A DNA stretch of 64,000 bases from Methylorubrum extorquens (GTDB lineage: Bacteria; Pseudomonadota; Alphaproteobacteria; Rhizobiales; Beijerinckiaceae): the NCBI RefSeq assembly GCF_024169925.1, contig NZ_JALJXF010000001.1, positions 2,052,001 through 2,116,000 of the forward strand, written 5' to 3'. This document shows positions 1-9,100 of the stretch, in pieces (positions within the stretch are counted from its first letter, which is position 1; each line of letters begins with the position of its first letter). A program made the position numbers and the translations under genes. Below the pieces are notes generated by a model that saw only the letters and a list, made by a program, of their open reading frames with translations, had not been told where the DNA came from and made no database searches.

Positions 1-375
1 GATCACCGTCGGCGCGCCGAGCACCGTCGCGGCTGCCGCGTCCTGAGCCGCGTTGCCGCGGGCGAGATAGAGGCAGGGCAGCCCGCTCTCGCGGATGTTC
101 GTGGTGAGCCATCTGATCCAGGCCCGCCCCCGGTCGGTGACACGGTCGGCGGATAGATCAGCGGCGATATCGACGACGAAGGCGACGGGCCGGCCGGACG
201 GCAAGCCGGCGCCGGGCTCGATCACGCGGCAGGGCAGGACGAGGGCAATGCCGCGGGCCAGCCGCTCCGCCCGCTCGCGGCGGTCCGAGACGAGAACGAC
301 GACATCCTCGGAGCGCGCGTCCCGGCCGCGTTCGCGTGCGTCCTGGCCTCCGTGTCGGTCTCGAGGTTCCCGCAT
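1..375 (-). CDS. N-terminal part of an unrecognised regulator-like protein (cut by window edge)
   Basis: Only the first 125 codons are in the window and the frame stays open to base 1. The ATG at 375 is the earliest start because an in-frame TGA lies two codons upstream. After a polar, Arg-rich head of about 24 residues the sequence DVVVLVSDRRERAERLARG looks like the first strand and helix of a receiver-type (CheY-like) fold. A later FVVDIAADLS stretch sits where a phospho-acceptor Asp would be, followed by a helix and LPCLYLARG. This suggests a degenerate receiver domain at the N-terminus of a longer signalling protein, but the output domain lies outside the window and no function is assigned. 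Codon use and GC are like the neighbours. Confidence 0.6.
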   Translation of the reverse strand, partial: MREPRDRHGGQDARERGRDARSEDVVVLVSDRRERAERLARGIALVLPCRVIEPGAGLPSGRPVAFVVDIAADLSADRVTDRGRAWIRWLTTNIRESGLPCLYLARGNAAQDAAAATVLGAPTVI

Positions 376-733
376 CGATCATCCATCGGCCGCAAGGCCC
401 ATGGTGGACGCGAAGCGGTGTTCCACTCCGGATACAACAAAAGTGTTGCGAAAAGCTTCGCACCGCCCGGGCGATGCAACCCTGACGTATTCGCCCAATG
501 CAGAGCTTTGGGGCCAATACGGCTGTAGTCTCACCGAAAGCCCCTCCGCGTTTCGCGCCTGCAAGGGATCGTCGGACGATGTCCAGTCCCCGGATTTGGC
601 ACCAACGTCCAAGACCCTTCACCTCCGGCCCGGGCCGGCGCACCCAGCCCGCAAACGACAGCCCCGCGGTCTCGGATACAATCTGTTCGATTTGGTTGGG
701 ATAACATTTCGCGCTGTGACCGAGCGCGCCGCA
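376..733. other. Intergenic gap between two minus-strand genes
   Basis: No convincing gene is seen. A short hairpin (TGCGAA, loop AAGC, TTCGCA) lies at 447-462, upstream of the left-hand gene, and could be an operator or part of a promoter, but nothing proves it. No clear terminator follows the RND permease. Confidence 0.5.
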
Positions 734-3700
734 TCACTCGGCGGCGGTCGGCCGACGGGCAAGACCGGCCGCGTTGGCGGGCGGACCCGGACGATACGCC
801 GCCTCTTCCTCCGGCTCGTCCGCCCCGCCGACGAAACGGCCGAACAGGCGCACGAACAGCTGCGACAGGTCGTCGACCAAAAGGAAAATCGCCGGCACGA
901 AGACGAGCGACAGCCCGGTCGAGACGATCAGCCCGCCGATCACCGCCACCGCCATCGGCGCGCGGAACTCGCCGCCGATGCCGAGCGCGAGCGCCGAGGG
1001 CACCATGCCGGCGGCCATGGCGATGGTGGTCATCACGATGGGTCGCGCCCGCTTGCGCCCGGCATCGACGATGGCGGTGACGCGATCGACGCCGCGGGCC
1101 ATCTCTTCGATGGCGAAATCGACCAGCATGATCGCGTTCTTCGTCACCACGCCCATCAGCATCAGGATGCCGATGACGACCGGCATCGAGATCGGCATGT
1201 GGAAGATCAAGAGCCCGAGGATCGCCCCGCCGATGGAAAGCGGCAGCGAGAACAGGATCGTGAGCGGCTGGAGGAAGTTGCCGAACAGCAGCACGAGAAC
1301 GCCGAACACCATCATCAGCCCGGCGCCCATGGCGAGCGCGAAGCCTTCGAACACCTCGCCCATCACCTCGGCGTCGCCGGTCTGGCGGATGGTGACGCCC
1401 TCGGGCAGGTTCGTGGCGGCGGGCAGGGCCATCACCTGCTCGATGATCGAGCCAAGCGCGTCCGAGCCCTGGAGATCGCCCTCGACGGCGACGCGCACGG
1501 TGCGGTCGTAGCGATCGATGGCCGTGGGGCCGCGCCCCAGCGTCAGGTCGGCCACGGTGGCGAGCGGCACCGCCGCACCCGCCTTCACCGGCACCTTCAG
1601 GCTCGCGATCTCGGGCAGTTGCCCGCGCAAGGATTCGGGCAGCATCACCCGGATCGGGATCTGGCGGTCACGCGCGTTGAACTTGGCGAGGTTGGCCGCG
1701 ATGTCGCCGATGGTGCCGACCCGCACCGTCTCGGCGATGACGTCGGTCGAGACGCCGAGATCGGCGGCGACCCCCGCCTTCGGCGTGATGCGGATTTCGG
1801 TGCGGTCCAGCGGCGCGGTCGAGATCAGGTTGACGAGGTGGGGCACGCCCATGGCCTCGCGCTGGAGGCGGGCGGCGACATCCGCGACCACGGTCTTATC
1901 GGGTCCCGAGACGATCAGCGCGAATTCCCGCTGCCCGCCCTCCTGCAGCGACCAGAAGCGGATATCGGGGACTTGGCGCAGGACGTTCGCGATTCTGAGA
2001 TCGACCTGCTTTTGCGTCAGCGCCCGCTCGCTCTTCGGGGTGAGGTTCACGGTGAGGCTCGCCAGCCGCACCTCCTTCTTGCCCGGCAACTGGCGCCCGC
2101 CATCGACGAAGACGGAGCGGATTTCGGGCATCAGGCGGAGGGTCTCGACCAGACCGTCGGAGAGGCGCTGCGTGTCGTCGAGCCGGGCGCCGGGGGGCAG
2201 CTCGACCACGAACATCGTGCGCGCCGCGTCCTCCGCCGGGATGAAGCCCGCGGGCAGCAGCCGGGTCGAGGCGATCGAGCCGGCAAAGCAGGCGAGACCC
2301 AAGGTTAGCGTCAGGTATTTGTGCCGCACCGACCACGCCACGAGGCGGGTATAGGCGCGCATCACCGGCCCCTCGCGCTCGTGGTCCGGGCCGTGGTCGC
2401 GCAGGAAATAGGCGGCGAGCAGCGGCGTGATGAGCCGCGCGACGAGCAGCGACACGAACACGGCCGCCGCGATGGTGAGCCCGAACTGCTTGAAGTACTG
2501 GCCGGCGATGCCGGGCATGAAGGAGACGGGGGCGAAGATCGCGATGATGGTCGCGGTGATGGCGATGACCGCGAGCCCGATCTCGTCGGCGGCCTCCAAG
2601 GCCGCGCGGTAGGCGGTTTTGCCCATCCGCATGTGGCGGACGATGTTCTCGATCTCGACGATGGCGTCATCGACGAGGATGCCGGTCACCAGCGTGATCG
2701 CGAGCAGGCTGACCGCGTTGAGCGAGAAGCCGAGCGCGCTCATGGCCCAGAAGGTCGGCAGCACGGAGAGCGGCAGCGCAACCGCCGCGATCAGGGTGGC
2801 GCGCCAATCCCTCAGGAACAGGAACACCACGATCACGGCGAGCGCGGCACCCTCCAGGAGGCCCATCATCGCCGAGTGGTAGTTGCCGATGGTGTTGACG
2901 ACGCTGGTGTCGATCAGGTCGAAGCGCACCCCCGGATTCTCGGCGTGCAGCGCCTCGATGCGCCGGGCCACGGCGACTGCGACCTCGGCGTCGCTCGCCC
3001 CCATCGCCCGGGAGATGGCAAAGCCCACCACCGGCTCGCCGTTGAAGCGGGCGAAGGTGCGCGGCTCCTCGGCCGCGTCCATGAGCGTCGCCAGTTCGTC
3101 GAGGCGCACCTTGCGCCCGCCCGGCACGACGATGGAGGTCGCGCCCAGCATCTCCAGGCTCGCCGAGGCGCCGAGAGTCCGGATCGACTGCTCGCCGCCC
3201 GCGAGTTCGCCGCGCCCGCCGGCCATGTCGGCGGAGGTGAGGCGCAACTGCCGGTTCACGTCGGCGGCGGTGATGCCGAGCGCGAGCAGCCGGTCGGGTT
3301 TCAGGGTCACGCGGATCTCGCGGGCCACACCGCCGAGGCGCTCGACGCCGCCGACCCCCTTCACCCCCTGGAGCTGGCGGGCGACCACGTCATCGACGAA
3401 CCACGACAGGTCTTCGGGCGTCATCGCCGGAGCGGAGGCGCCGTAGATCATGATCGGCAGGCCGGCGATCTCGACGCGGCTGATGATCGGCTCGTCGATG
3501 GTGCGCGGCAGGTTGATGCGGATCTTCGAGATCGCGTCCTTCACGTCGTTGACGGCGCGGTCCTGGTTCACCTCCAGGCGGAACTCGATCGTGGTGATCG
3601 AGGAGCCTTCCGAGATGGTCGAGAGGATGTGCTTGACCCCCTTCACCCCGGCCACCGAATCCTCGACCCATTTCGTGACCTGGGTCTGCAACTCGGACGG

Positions 3701-3871
3701 GGCGGCCCCGCTCTGCGTGACCGTCACCGAGACGATCGGGATGTCGATGTTGGGAAACCGGGTGATCGGCAGGGAGCGGAAGCTGACGAGGCCGAGCACC
3801 ATCAGCACGAGGAACAGGACGAGGGAGGGGATCGGCTTGCGGATCGCCCAGGCCGAGACGTTGAGGCGCAT
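734..3871 (-). CDS. RND-family efflux permease (AcrB/MdtB-like), 1045 aa
   Basis: Inner-membrane, proton-driven RND pump that would export drugs or other toxic compounds through a periplasmic adaptor and an outer-membrane channel. The protein has the usual RND length and layout: a first TM near residues 13-30 followed by the periplasmic porter loop, then TM2-6 with the paired aspartates in GILVDDAIVEIEN near residue 400 needed for proton relay, then the repeat half ending in VVTKNAIMLVDFAIEE. The ATG at 3871 is chosen because GAGG lies 7-8 bases upstream and it agrees with the family N-terminus (MRLNVSAWAIRKPI); the frame is open further upstream only as a shadow of the adaptor gene. It starts 10 bases after the adaptor stop, so the two form an operon. 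The C-terminal tail (DEPEEEAAYRPGPP) is acidic and Pro-rich. No outer-membrane channel gene is nearby. Confidence 0.95.
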   Translation of the reverse strand: MRLNVSAWAIRKPIPSLVLFLVLMVLGLVSFRSLPITRFPNIDIPIVSVTVTQSGAAPSELQTQVTKWVEDSVAGVKGVKHILSTISEGSSITTIEFRLEVNQDRAVNDVKDAISKIRINLPRTIDEPIISRVEIAGLPIMIYGASAPAMTPEDLSWFVDDVVARQLQGVKGVGGVERLGGVAREIRVTLKPDRLLALGITAADVNRQLRLTSADMAGGRGELAGGEQSIRTLGASASLEMLGATSIVVPGGRKVRLDELATLMDAAEEPRTFARFNGEPVVGFAISRAMGASDAEVAVAVARRIEALHAENPGVRFDLIDTSVVNTIGNYHSAMMGLLEGAALAVIVVFLFLRDWRATLIAAVALPLSVLPTFWAMSALGFSLNAVSLLAITLVTGILVDDAIVEIENIVRHMRMGKTAYRAALEAADEIGLAVIAITATIIAIFAPVSFMPGIAGQYFKQFGLTIAAAVFVSLLVARLITPLLAAYFLRDHGPDHEREGPVMRAYTRLVAWSVRHKYLTLTLGLACFAGSIASTRLLPAGFIPAEDAARTMFVVELPPGARLDDTQRLSDGLVETLRLMPEIRSVFVDGGRQLPGKKEVRLASLTVNLTPKSERALTQKQVDLRIANVLRQVPDIRFWSLQEGGQREFALIVSGPDKTVVADVAARLQREAMGVPHLVNLISTAPLDRTEIRITPKAGVAADLGVSTDVIAETVRVGTIGDIAANLAKFNARDRQIPIRVMLPESLRGQLPEIASLKVPVKAGAAVPLATVADLTLGRGPTAIDRYDRTVRVAVEGDLQGSDALGSIIEQVMALPAATNLPEGVTIRQTGDAEVMGEVFEGFALAMGAGLMMVFGVLVLLFGNFLQPLTILFSLPLSIGGAILGLLIFHMPISMPVVIGILMLMGVVTKNAIMLVDFAIEEMARGVDRVTAIVDAGRKRARPIVMTTIAMAAGMVPSALALGIGGEFRAPMAVAVIGGLIVSTGLSLVFVPAIFLLVDDLSQLFVRLFGRFVGGADEPEEEAAYRPGPPANAAGLARRPTAAE

Positions 3872-3881
3872 GCTATGATCC

Positions 3882-5102
3882 TCAGCGGGCCGCGGCCGCC
3901 CGGGCCGTCGGCGGGACGGGCCGCACCCGGTCTCCGTCGCGCAGGAACGAGCCGGCGCGGGCGACCACCGCCTCCCCGGTCGCGATGCCGGAGCGCAGTT
4001 CCGTGAAGCCTTCGGCCGAGAGGCCGGTCTCGACCCGGCGGGCGGAGACGCGGCCGTCCGAAACCGCGAGCACGCTGGCCGAGCCGTCGGCGGCGTAGAG
4101 CACGGCGGCGAGCGGCACCGCCACGCCCTCGCGCCGGGCGACCTCGACCCGGCCGCGGGCGAAGGCACCGATATGCAGCGCCGGGTCGGCGTCCAGGCGG
4201 ATGCGGACCCGGCCGAGCCGCGTCGCCCGGTCGACCTCGGGATAGACCCGGCGCACGGCGCCAAGCGTCACGCGCCCGTCCTCCCATTCGAGCCGCGCCG
4301 GGGCGTCGGCCCTGAGCCGCGGCAGGGCGGATTCCGGCACCTCGCCCTCCAGCTCGATCTCGCCGCGGGCGATCAGGCGAAACAGCGGCTCGCCGACCGC
4401 GCTCGCGGTGGCGCCGACCCGCGCCGTGCGGCGGTTGACGAGGCCGGCCTCCGGGGCACGGATCTCGGTGCGGGCCCGGCGCAGGCCGATCTCGCGCCCC
4501 TGCGCCCGCGCCGCGGCGAGATCCGCCTCGGCCAGCGCCAACCCGGCCCGCGCCGCCTCGAGCCGGCCGTCGGCGCCCTGCGCCGCCGAGACCCGCTGCT
4601 CCAGGGTGACGGCGGTGGCGTTGCCGGTCCGCACCAGCGCCTGCGCCCGCTCCAGGGCTTGGCGCGCCTCGGTCCGGGCGGCCTGGACCTGGACGATCTG
4701 GCTCTTCGCCTGGAGGATCGCGGCCTCCGCCTTCGCGGTGGCCGCGAGGTTGGCAGCCTCCTGCGTCTCGATCATCTCCAGCGAGAGCCGCGCCAGCACC
4801 GCGCCGCGCTCGACCCGGTCGCCCTCCTCGACCAGCAGCGCGACGATGCGCAGGCCCTCGACCTCGGGGGCGACGAGGATCTCGTCGCGGGGAACCAGCG
4901 TCCCGGTCACCACCGCCCGCTCGACGATCTCCCGGCGCTCGGCGGGGACCACGCTCACCGCGGGCAGGAGCGCGGCGGGATCGGGCACCCCGGCCGCAGG
5001 CGGCTCCTCGGCGGCGCGGGCCGGCGGGGTCGTCTGCAAGGTCGCGAGCACGAGGGCGGCGAGGCCCATCGCGGCGGGATGGAAGAACAAACGGGCCGGC
5101 AT
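3882..5102 (-). CDS. RND efflux periplasmic adaptor (membrane fusion protein)
   Basis: HlyD/AcrA-type adaptor that would link the RND permease encoded just downstream to an outer-membrane channel. A Sec signal (MPARLFFHPAAMGLAALVL... ending near ARAAE) is followed by a barrel-sandwich half (VAPEVEGLRIVALLVEEGDRVERG), an Ala/Gln-rich coiled-coil hairpin, the second lipoyl half (RTEIRAPEAGLVNRRTARVG) and a beta-barrel region. The ATG at 5102 is preferred because GAGGCG sits 7 bases upstream. The ATG at 5117, five codons earlier, is possible but has no visible ribosome site. It is the first gene of a two-gene operon. The class of adaptor is clear; the substrate cannot be read from the sequence. 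Confidence 0.93.
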   Translation of the reverse strand: MPARLFFHPAAMGLAALVLATLQTTPPARAAEEPPAAGVPDPAALLPAVSVVPAERREIVERAVVTGTLVPRDEILVAPEVEGLRIVALLVEEGDRVERGAVLARLSLEMIETQEAANLAATAKAEAAILQAKSQIVQVQAARTEARQALERAQALVRTGNATAVTLEQRVSAAQGADGRLEAARAGLALAEADLAAARAQGREIGLRRARTEIRAPEAGLVNRRTARVGATASAVGEPLFRLIARGEIELEGEVPESALPRLRADAPARLEWEDGRVTLGAVRRVYPEVDRATRLGRVRIRLDADPALHIGAFARGRVEVARREGVAVPLAAVLYAADGSASVLAVSDGRVSARRVETGLSAEGFTELRSGIATGEAVVARAGSFLRDGDRVRPVPPTARAAAAR

Positions 5103-5381
5103 CGCGAATCGCCTCATGGGGCGCGCCGATGCGCCGCAGCCTGCTTGTCCGCCGCAACCGGCGATTTCGTGGCGGATGGCGTGGCAAGCTTCTCCCCGGC
5201 CGAAGTCTGTGAAAGATGCCGCAGGCAGACGCGATCGACGGCGTGTTCCGAGATCAGTCGCTCCCGAGAGGCGGCGGACGCCTCTTCACTTCGCTCAAGG
5301 TTTCGCCGAGACCTCGCTTGCAACCGGCTCGGCCTCGCCGGGTTATCCCGTCAAGAGATTTCCGACGAGGGACGGTTCACG

Positions 5382-5564
5382 ATGAGCATCTTCCAGATCC
5401 GGCAGAAGACGAGCGGCGCGATCCTCTGGACCGGCAGTGCCGACGACGAGCGCACCGCCCTCGACGCCATGGCCCGCGAGGCCGGCTATTCCGATTCCTC
5501 CGCGCTGCCCGACAGCGTGCGGGCGGGGGGCTTCGAGACGGCCCGTCTCGACCTGATCTCCTGA
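5382..5564 (+). CDS. Small conserved-looking hypothetical protein, 60 aa
   Basis: Short protein starting MSIFQIRQKTSGAILWTGSA. The start is supported by GAGG about 11 bases upstream, and the frame ends just ahead of a good terminator hairpin. The composition is soluble and acidic, with no signal peptide or membrane segment. It includes DDERTALDAMAREAGYSDS, which could form one helix. The family is not recognised. It stands alone on the plus strand, divergent from the RND operon, with about 280 bases between them that must carry both promoters. It is probably real because codon use, ribosome site and terminator agree. Confidence 0.7.
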   Translation: MSIFQIRQKTSGAILWTGSADDERTALDAMAREAGYSDSSALPDSVRAGGFETARLDLIS

Positions 5565-5599
5565 GATCCGGCCCGGCATCCCCCACGACATCCTCGACC

Positions 5600-5627
5600 A
5601 GGGGCGTCCGCTTACGCGGGCGCCCCT
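5600..5627. terminator. Hairpin terminator between convergent genes
   Basis: AGGGGCG.CCGC pairs with GCGG.CGCCCCT around a TTAC loop, followed by TTTC on the plus strand. It lies 35 bases after the small plus-strand gene and before the end of the minus-strand GGDEF gene, so it may serve both. Confidence 0.75.
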
Positions 5628-5718
5628 TTCGATTCGGAGGTTGCGTCACTCGCACAGGCTCCGGTTGATCGCGTCGGGCCGTGCGGACGTCGCGGCACGG
5701 TACGAAGAGGAAACCGCC

Positions 5719-6948
5719 TCAGGCGCAGCAGCCGTCCTGCGCCGACACGTGCGTCTTGGCTGCCCCCGGCACGGATCGATCCGGAATCCGCTCCGCAACC
5801 GGCTCCAGGCGGCGGGCCTGCAGGCGGTCGCGGCCATTTGCCTTGGCCTCGTAGAGCGCCGTGTCGGCGAGCGCCATCAGGGTGTCGAGCCCGGCCGGGC
5901 CGCCGGTGAACAGGGCGGCGCCGAGGCTGATCGTGGCGCCGGTGGGCAGGCCCCTGCCGCCCTCGCGGGCCATGCGGTCACGGATCGCCGCGCCGAGCCT
6001 GGACGCCGCCGCCGCGTCGAGACCCGGCACGAGGAGCACGAACTCGTCCCCGCCGAGCCGCGCCAGGATCGCATCGCGCGGCAGGCAGGCCTCCAGCACG
6101 CCGGTGAGCGCCACGAGGATGCGGTCGCCGACGGCGTGGCCGAAGCTGTCGTTGACCGTCTTGAACCGGTCCACGTCGAGCAGCAGCAGGGCACCGGGCT
6201 GGCGCCGGGCGGCCATGTCGCGCAACGCCTCCGCGGCGCGGCTCTCGAAGGCACGGCGGTTGAAGGCGCCGGTGAGGGGATCGCGCTCAGCCAGCGCCGT
6301 CATCGCCTCCTCCCGGCGGCGGCGCACCGCGGCAGCCATCAGAAGCGCGAGCAGCATCTCGACGAGAATGCCCTCGAACAGCGAGACCTGGATCAGCACC
6401 CCCTTGAAGCCGACGAGGCTGACGAAGGCGCCCGGCACGGGCACGAGCAGCGCCTTGGCGGCGTAGAAGGTGCCGTGGGCGAGGAAGACGGCGCCCAGCG
6501 CGTCGGAGGCCGCGGTGCGCTCCGGGAAGGGCGTGCCGGTCCGCGACAGCAGGAGGTGGGCAGCCCGCAGGGCGGCGAGGGCGACGAGGCCGGAATTGGT
6601 CATCGCGAAGGCCGGCGTCGGGTCGATCCCCGCCGGCAGGAGCAGGAGCCCGGCCCAGGCCAAGAGCAGGCCCCACCAGAGCCGTGAGATCCGGCGCCCG
6701 GTGAAGCGGGCGGTGCCGAACAGGAACAGGAGGTGGGCGACGACGAGCAGGCCGTTGGCGAACCAGACCCCGACGAGGAAGGAGGCGGCGCGGGCCGGCG
6801 AGAGCGAGCAGCCGAGGACGATCGTGGCGAAGCCCGCGCTCCACAGCAGCAGCGCGGGGCTGCGCAGGGTCCGCCACTCGACGGCCAGGAAGCCTGCGGC
6901 GGCCGCGGCCGCCGCGAGGCTCATGACAAGCATGGTGACCACATCCAT
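5719..6948 (-). CDS. Membrane-anchored diguanylate cyclase (GGDEF), 409 aa
   Basis: Makes cyclic di-GMP from two GTP. The first ~200 residues hold about six hydrophobic segments forming a membrane sensor without a recognised domain. A short linker (RRRREEAMTALAERD) leads to a GGDEF domain starting at DPLTGAFNRRAFE, with DVDRFKTVNDSFGHAVGD and the active-site motif LARLGGDEFVLL near residues 298-302. The signature is intact, so activity is expected. The allosteric I-site (RxxD five residues before GGDEF) is replaced by PRDA, so product inhibition through that site is probably absent. ATG 6948 is chosen; a TTG seven codons upstream is in frame but less likely. The C-terminus ends in a short tail with two cysteines. 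Confidence 0.92.
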   Translation of the reverse strand: MDVVTMLVMSLAAAAAAAGFLAVEWRTLRSPALLLWSAGFATIVLGCSLSPARAASFLVGVWFANGLLVVAHLLFLFGTARFTGRRISRLWWGLLLAWAGLLLLPAGIDPTPAFAMTNSGLVALAALRAAHLLLSRTGTPFPERTAASDALGAVFLAHGTFYAAKALLVPVPGAFVSLVGFKGVLIQVSLFEGILVEMLLALLMAAAVRRRREEAMTALAERDPLTGAFNRRAFESRAAEALRDMAARRQPGALLLLDVDRFKTVNDSFGHAVGDRILVALTGVLEACLPRDAILARLGGDEFVLLVPGLDAAAASRLGAAIRDRMAREGGRGLPTGATISLGAALFTGGPAGLDTLMALADTALYEAKANGRDRLQARRLEPVAERIPDRSVPGAAKTHVSAQDGCCA

Positions 6949-7166
6949 GGCTATCTCGAACCCGCGCAACGGTGACGTTCCGCGCCTCGATAGCAGCCTC
7001 CGTTGAACAAAGCGTTCCGCAGCTTGACGTTTGCGCCCGTCGCCCCAGTCACACCCTTCCGGGCGATGCCAGGCTATTGTTTTTGCCTCGTCTTATTTCG
7101 AAAGCCGGCAACCACCTTTCGGGGCGGTGCCTCGCATCTTTCGCAGAAGGCTCCGTGCAGGATCGG

Positions 7167-7490
7167 TCAGTTCGCGTGGCCGATCCGCATGCGGTAGGCG
7201 CCGTCGGCGCTGCGCTCGAACACCTCGGGGATGCCGGCATGGCGCAGGGCCTCGCCGGAGGTGTCGGGCACGAGATTCTGCTCGGAGACGTAGGCGACGT
7301 ACTCGCTGTCCGCGTTCTCGGCGAGCAGGTGGTAGAACGGCTGGTCCTTGCGCGGCCGGACGTCCTCCGGAATCGCGAGCCACCATTCCTCGGTGTTGGC
7401 GAATTCCGGGTCCACGTCGAACACCACGCCCCGGAACGGGTAGATCCGATGCCGGACCACCGCCCCGAGGCCGAATTTGGCGGTTCTCAT
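7167..7490 (-). CDS. hspQ: Heat-shock protein HspQ (YccV-like, hemimethylated-DNA-binding fold)
   Basis: Small soluble protein of the HspQ/YccV family. In enterobacteria HspQ modulates Lon-dependent proteolysis and DnaA stability. The core KFGLGAVVRHRIYPFRGVVFDVDPEF and KDQPFYHLLAE are diagnostic for the family. Two ATGs are possible: 7490 (107 aa, starting MRTAKFG) or 7505 (112 aa, starting MTQTSMRTAKFG). The shorter form is preferred because homologues start near MxTAKF and because a heat-shock-type promoter appears to end just before 7505. It lies about 60 bases downstream of mcl on the same strand. Confidence 0.9.
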   Translation of the reverse strand: MRTAKFGLGAVVRHRIYPFRGVVFDVDPEFANTEEWWLAIPEDVRPRKDQPFYHLLAENADSEYVAYVSEQNLVPDTSGEALRHAGIPEVFERSADGAYRMRIGHAN

Positions 7491-7510
7491 GCTGGTCTGG
7501 GTCATGACCG

Positions 7511-7541
7511 ATAGATAGGCCTCGCAGCCCTTCCGTTCCAA
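7511..7541 (-). promoter_or_regulatory. Possible sigma-32-type promoter of hspQ
   Basis: On the minus strand TTGGAA (7541-7536) and CCTATCTAT (7519-7511) are 16 bases apart. This resembles the alphaproteobacterial RpoH pattern of a CTTGAA-like -35 and a CCTATAT-like -10. Transcription would start near 7503, making a very short leader in front of ATG 7490. Seen by eye only. Confidence 0.35.
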
Positions 7542-7564
7542 CGCGCGGCCAGCATGCGCGACGA

Positions 7565-8614
7565 TCAGGGCAGATTGTAGACCTTGGCGAGATCCGGGTC
7601 CTTGTCGGCCACGAGCCGGGCGAGATCGACGATGACCTTGGCCTGCTTCCAGGTGGCGTCGTCCTGCATCTTGCCGTCGATCATCACCGCGCCGGTGCCG
7701 TCGGGCATCGCCTCGACGATGCGGGAGGCGAAGTTCACCTCGGCCGGATCGGGGGCGAACACGGTCTTGGCCAGGGCCACCTGGCTCGGATGCAGGGTCC
7801 AGGCGCCGGCGCAGCCCATCAGGAAGGCGTTGCGGAACTGCACCTCGCAGGCGGCCGAATCGGAGAAGTCGCCGAACGGGCCGTAGAACGCCTTGATGCC
7901 GTTGGCCATGCAGGCATCGACCATCCGGGCGATGGTGTAGTGCCACAGATCCTGCTGGGCGGAGGCGCGGGCTTCCTCGCCCTTCGGATCGGACAGCACC
8001 CGGTAATCCGGGTGGCCGCCGCCGACGCGGGTGGTCTTCATGCCGCGGGACGCCGCGAGATCGGCGGGGCCGAGGCTCATGCCGTGCATGCGCGGCGAGG
8101 CGCAGGCGATGGAATCGACGTTGGCCACGCCCTCCGCCGTCTCGAGGATGGCGTGGACGAGGATCGGCTTCGTCACCCCGTGGCGCGCCTCGAGCTGGGC
8201 GAGCAGCTGGTCGATGTAGTGGATGTCCCAGGGCCCCTCGACCTTCGGCACCATCACGACGTCGAGCTTCGCGCCGACCTCGGCGACGAGGGTGAACAGG
8301 TCGTCGAGGATCCAGGGCGAGTTCAGGGCATTGATGCGGGTCCACAGGCCGGTGCCGGAGGCCGCGAAATCGGTGGCCTTGGCCATCTCAACGAAGCCCT
8401 TGCGCGCCGCCTCCTTCTGGTCGGCGGGGACCGCGTCCTCCAGGTTGCCGAGCACCACGTCCACCGTCTTGGCGAGTTCGGGCACGCGGGCGCGGACCTT
8501 CTCGTTGTGCGGCGGCACGAAGTGGATCATCCGCTCGAGCTTGATCGGCAGTTCGCGGAACGGCTCGGGCGCACCCGCGGCGAGCGGCTGGAAGAAGCGG
8601 CGCGGCAGTTTCAT
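7565..8614 (-). CDS. mcl: Malyl-CoA/beta-methylmalyl-CoA lyase, Chloroflexus type (HpcH/HpaI family), 349 aa
   Basis: CoA-ester lyase of the CitE/HpcH-HpaI aldolase superfamily. It would cleave or form malyl-CoA (glyoxylate + acetyl-CoA) and beta-methylmalyl-CoA (glyoxylate + propionyl-CoA). From memory of the family, the N-terminus ([20 protein letters not shown]) and the motifs [39 protein letters not shown] and [20 protein letters not shown] match the ~348-aa Chloroflexus lyase far better than the ~324-aa MclA of the serine cycle. Substrate-binding Arg and the Mg-binding Glu/Asp (NLEDAVP, LETAEG) are visible. ATG 8614 gives the full family length. In a methylotroph it could serve glyoxylate metabolism or the ethylmalonyl-CoA cycle; that role is inferred. 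Confidence 0.9.
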   Translation of the reverse strand: MKLPRRFFQPLAAGAPEPFRELPIKLERMIHFVPPHNEKVRARVPELAKTVDVVLGNLEDAVPADQKEAARKGFVEMAKATDFAASGTGLWTRINALNSPWILDDLFTLVAEVGAKLDVVMVPKVEGPWDIHYIDQLLAQLEARHGVTKPILVHAILETAEGVANVDSIACASPRMHGMSLGPADLAASRGMKTTRVGGGHPDYRVLSDPKGEEARASAQQDLWHYTIARMVDACMANGIKAFYGPFGDFSDSAACEVQFRNAFLMGCAGAWTLHPSQVALAKTVFAPDPAEVNFASRIVEAMPDGTGAVMIDGKMQDDATWKQAKVIVDLARLVADKDPDLAKVYNLP

Positions 8615-9100
8615 CGGCTCTCGGTCTCCGGCTTCGTGAAGGACCTTGGCGTCGGCCCTTCGCTTATGCCTTTGGCGTTAGAGCACGGTGCCCCCCGGCG
8701 TAAAGCCGACCTTGGTCCTCCCCTCGGCCCTGTGATCGGCTCCGAGCGTCGCCCGATCCCCGATCCGGCGGATCGTGCGCCCCCGCACGGCCCGGACCCG
8801 CTACCGGGCACGGGCCCGTGCCGCATCCGACCGTGGATGATCCGAAAGCAAAGATTGCGCGGCGAGCCAAATCGTCCGACTCTTCCCGAGCTCTTATAAG
8901 TCTTCATCAAGGTCTTTCTCGTTTTCGCCTCTTCCGCCCGGATGCCCGGACAGGCTGCGGGGGTGCGCACGGGACGAGCGAAACGGCAAAGCTTGCCCGG
9001 CGAAGCATTCGCCGCCGCGCAGACGGGACGGAACGGACCGCCGCGAGCCGTGTTTTCCGGCCGAGGCGGGCTGTCGAACATCGTCGGGAGACGTACGTCG
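8615..9100. other. Divergent intergenic region between mcl and the patatin gene
   Basis: 486 bases without a convincing gene. It must hold the promoters of both divergent genes. A run at 8750-8820 has several GC-rich hairpins (for example GGGCACGGGCCCG). A comparatively AT-rich patch near 8885-8930 (CTCTTATAAGTCTTCATC) is the best place for a plus-strand promoter. No riboswitch or RNA gene is recognised. Confidence 0.5.

Noticed and set aside
95..2308. Long plus-strand open frame across from the RND permease
   Set aside because: It is the complement of a clear RND gene, with Arg/His/Asp/Gly-rich nonsense composition typical of antisense frames in high-GC DNA.
3872..4264. N-terminal extension of the RND permease frame
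   Set aside because: It overlaps the adaptor gene in another frame, and the ATG at 3871 has a ribosome site and matches the family start.
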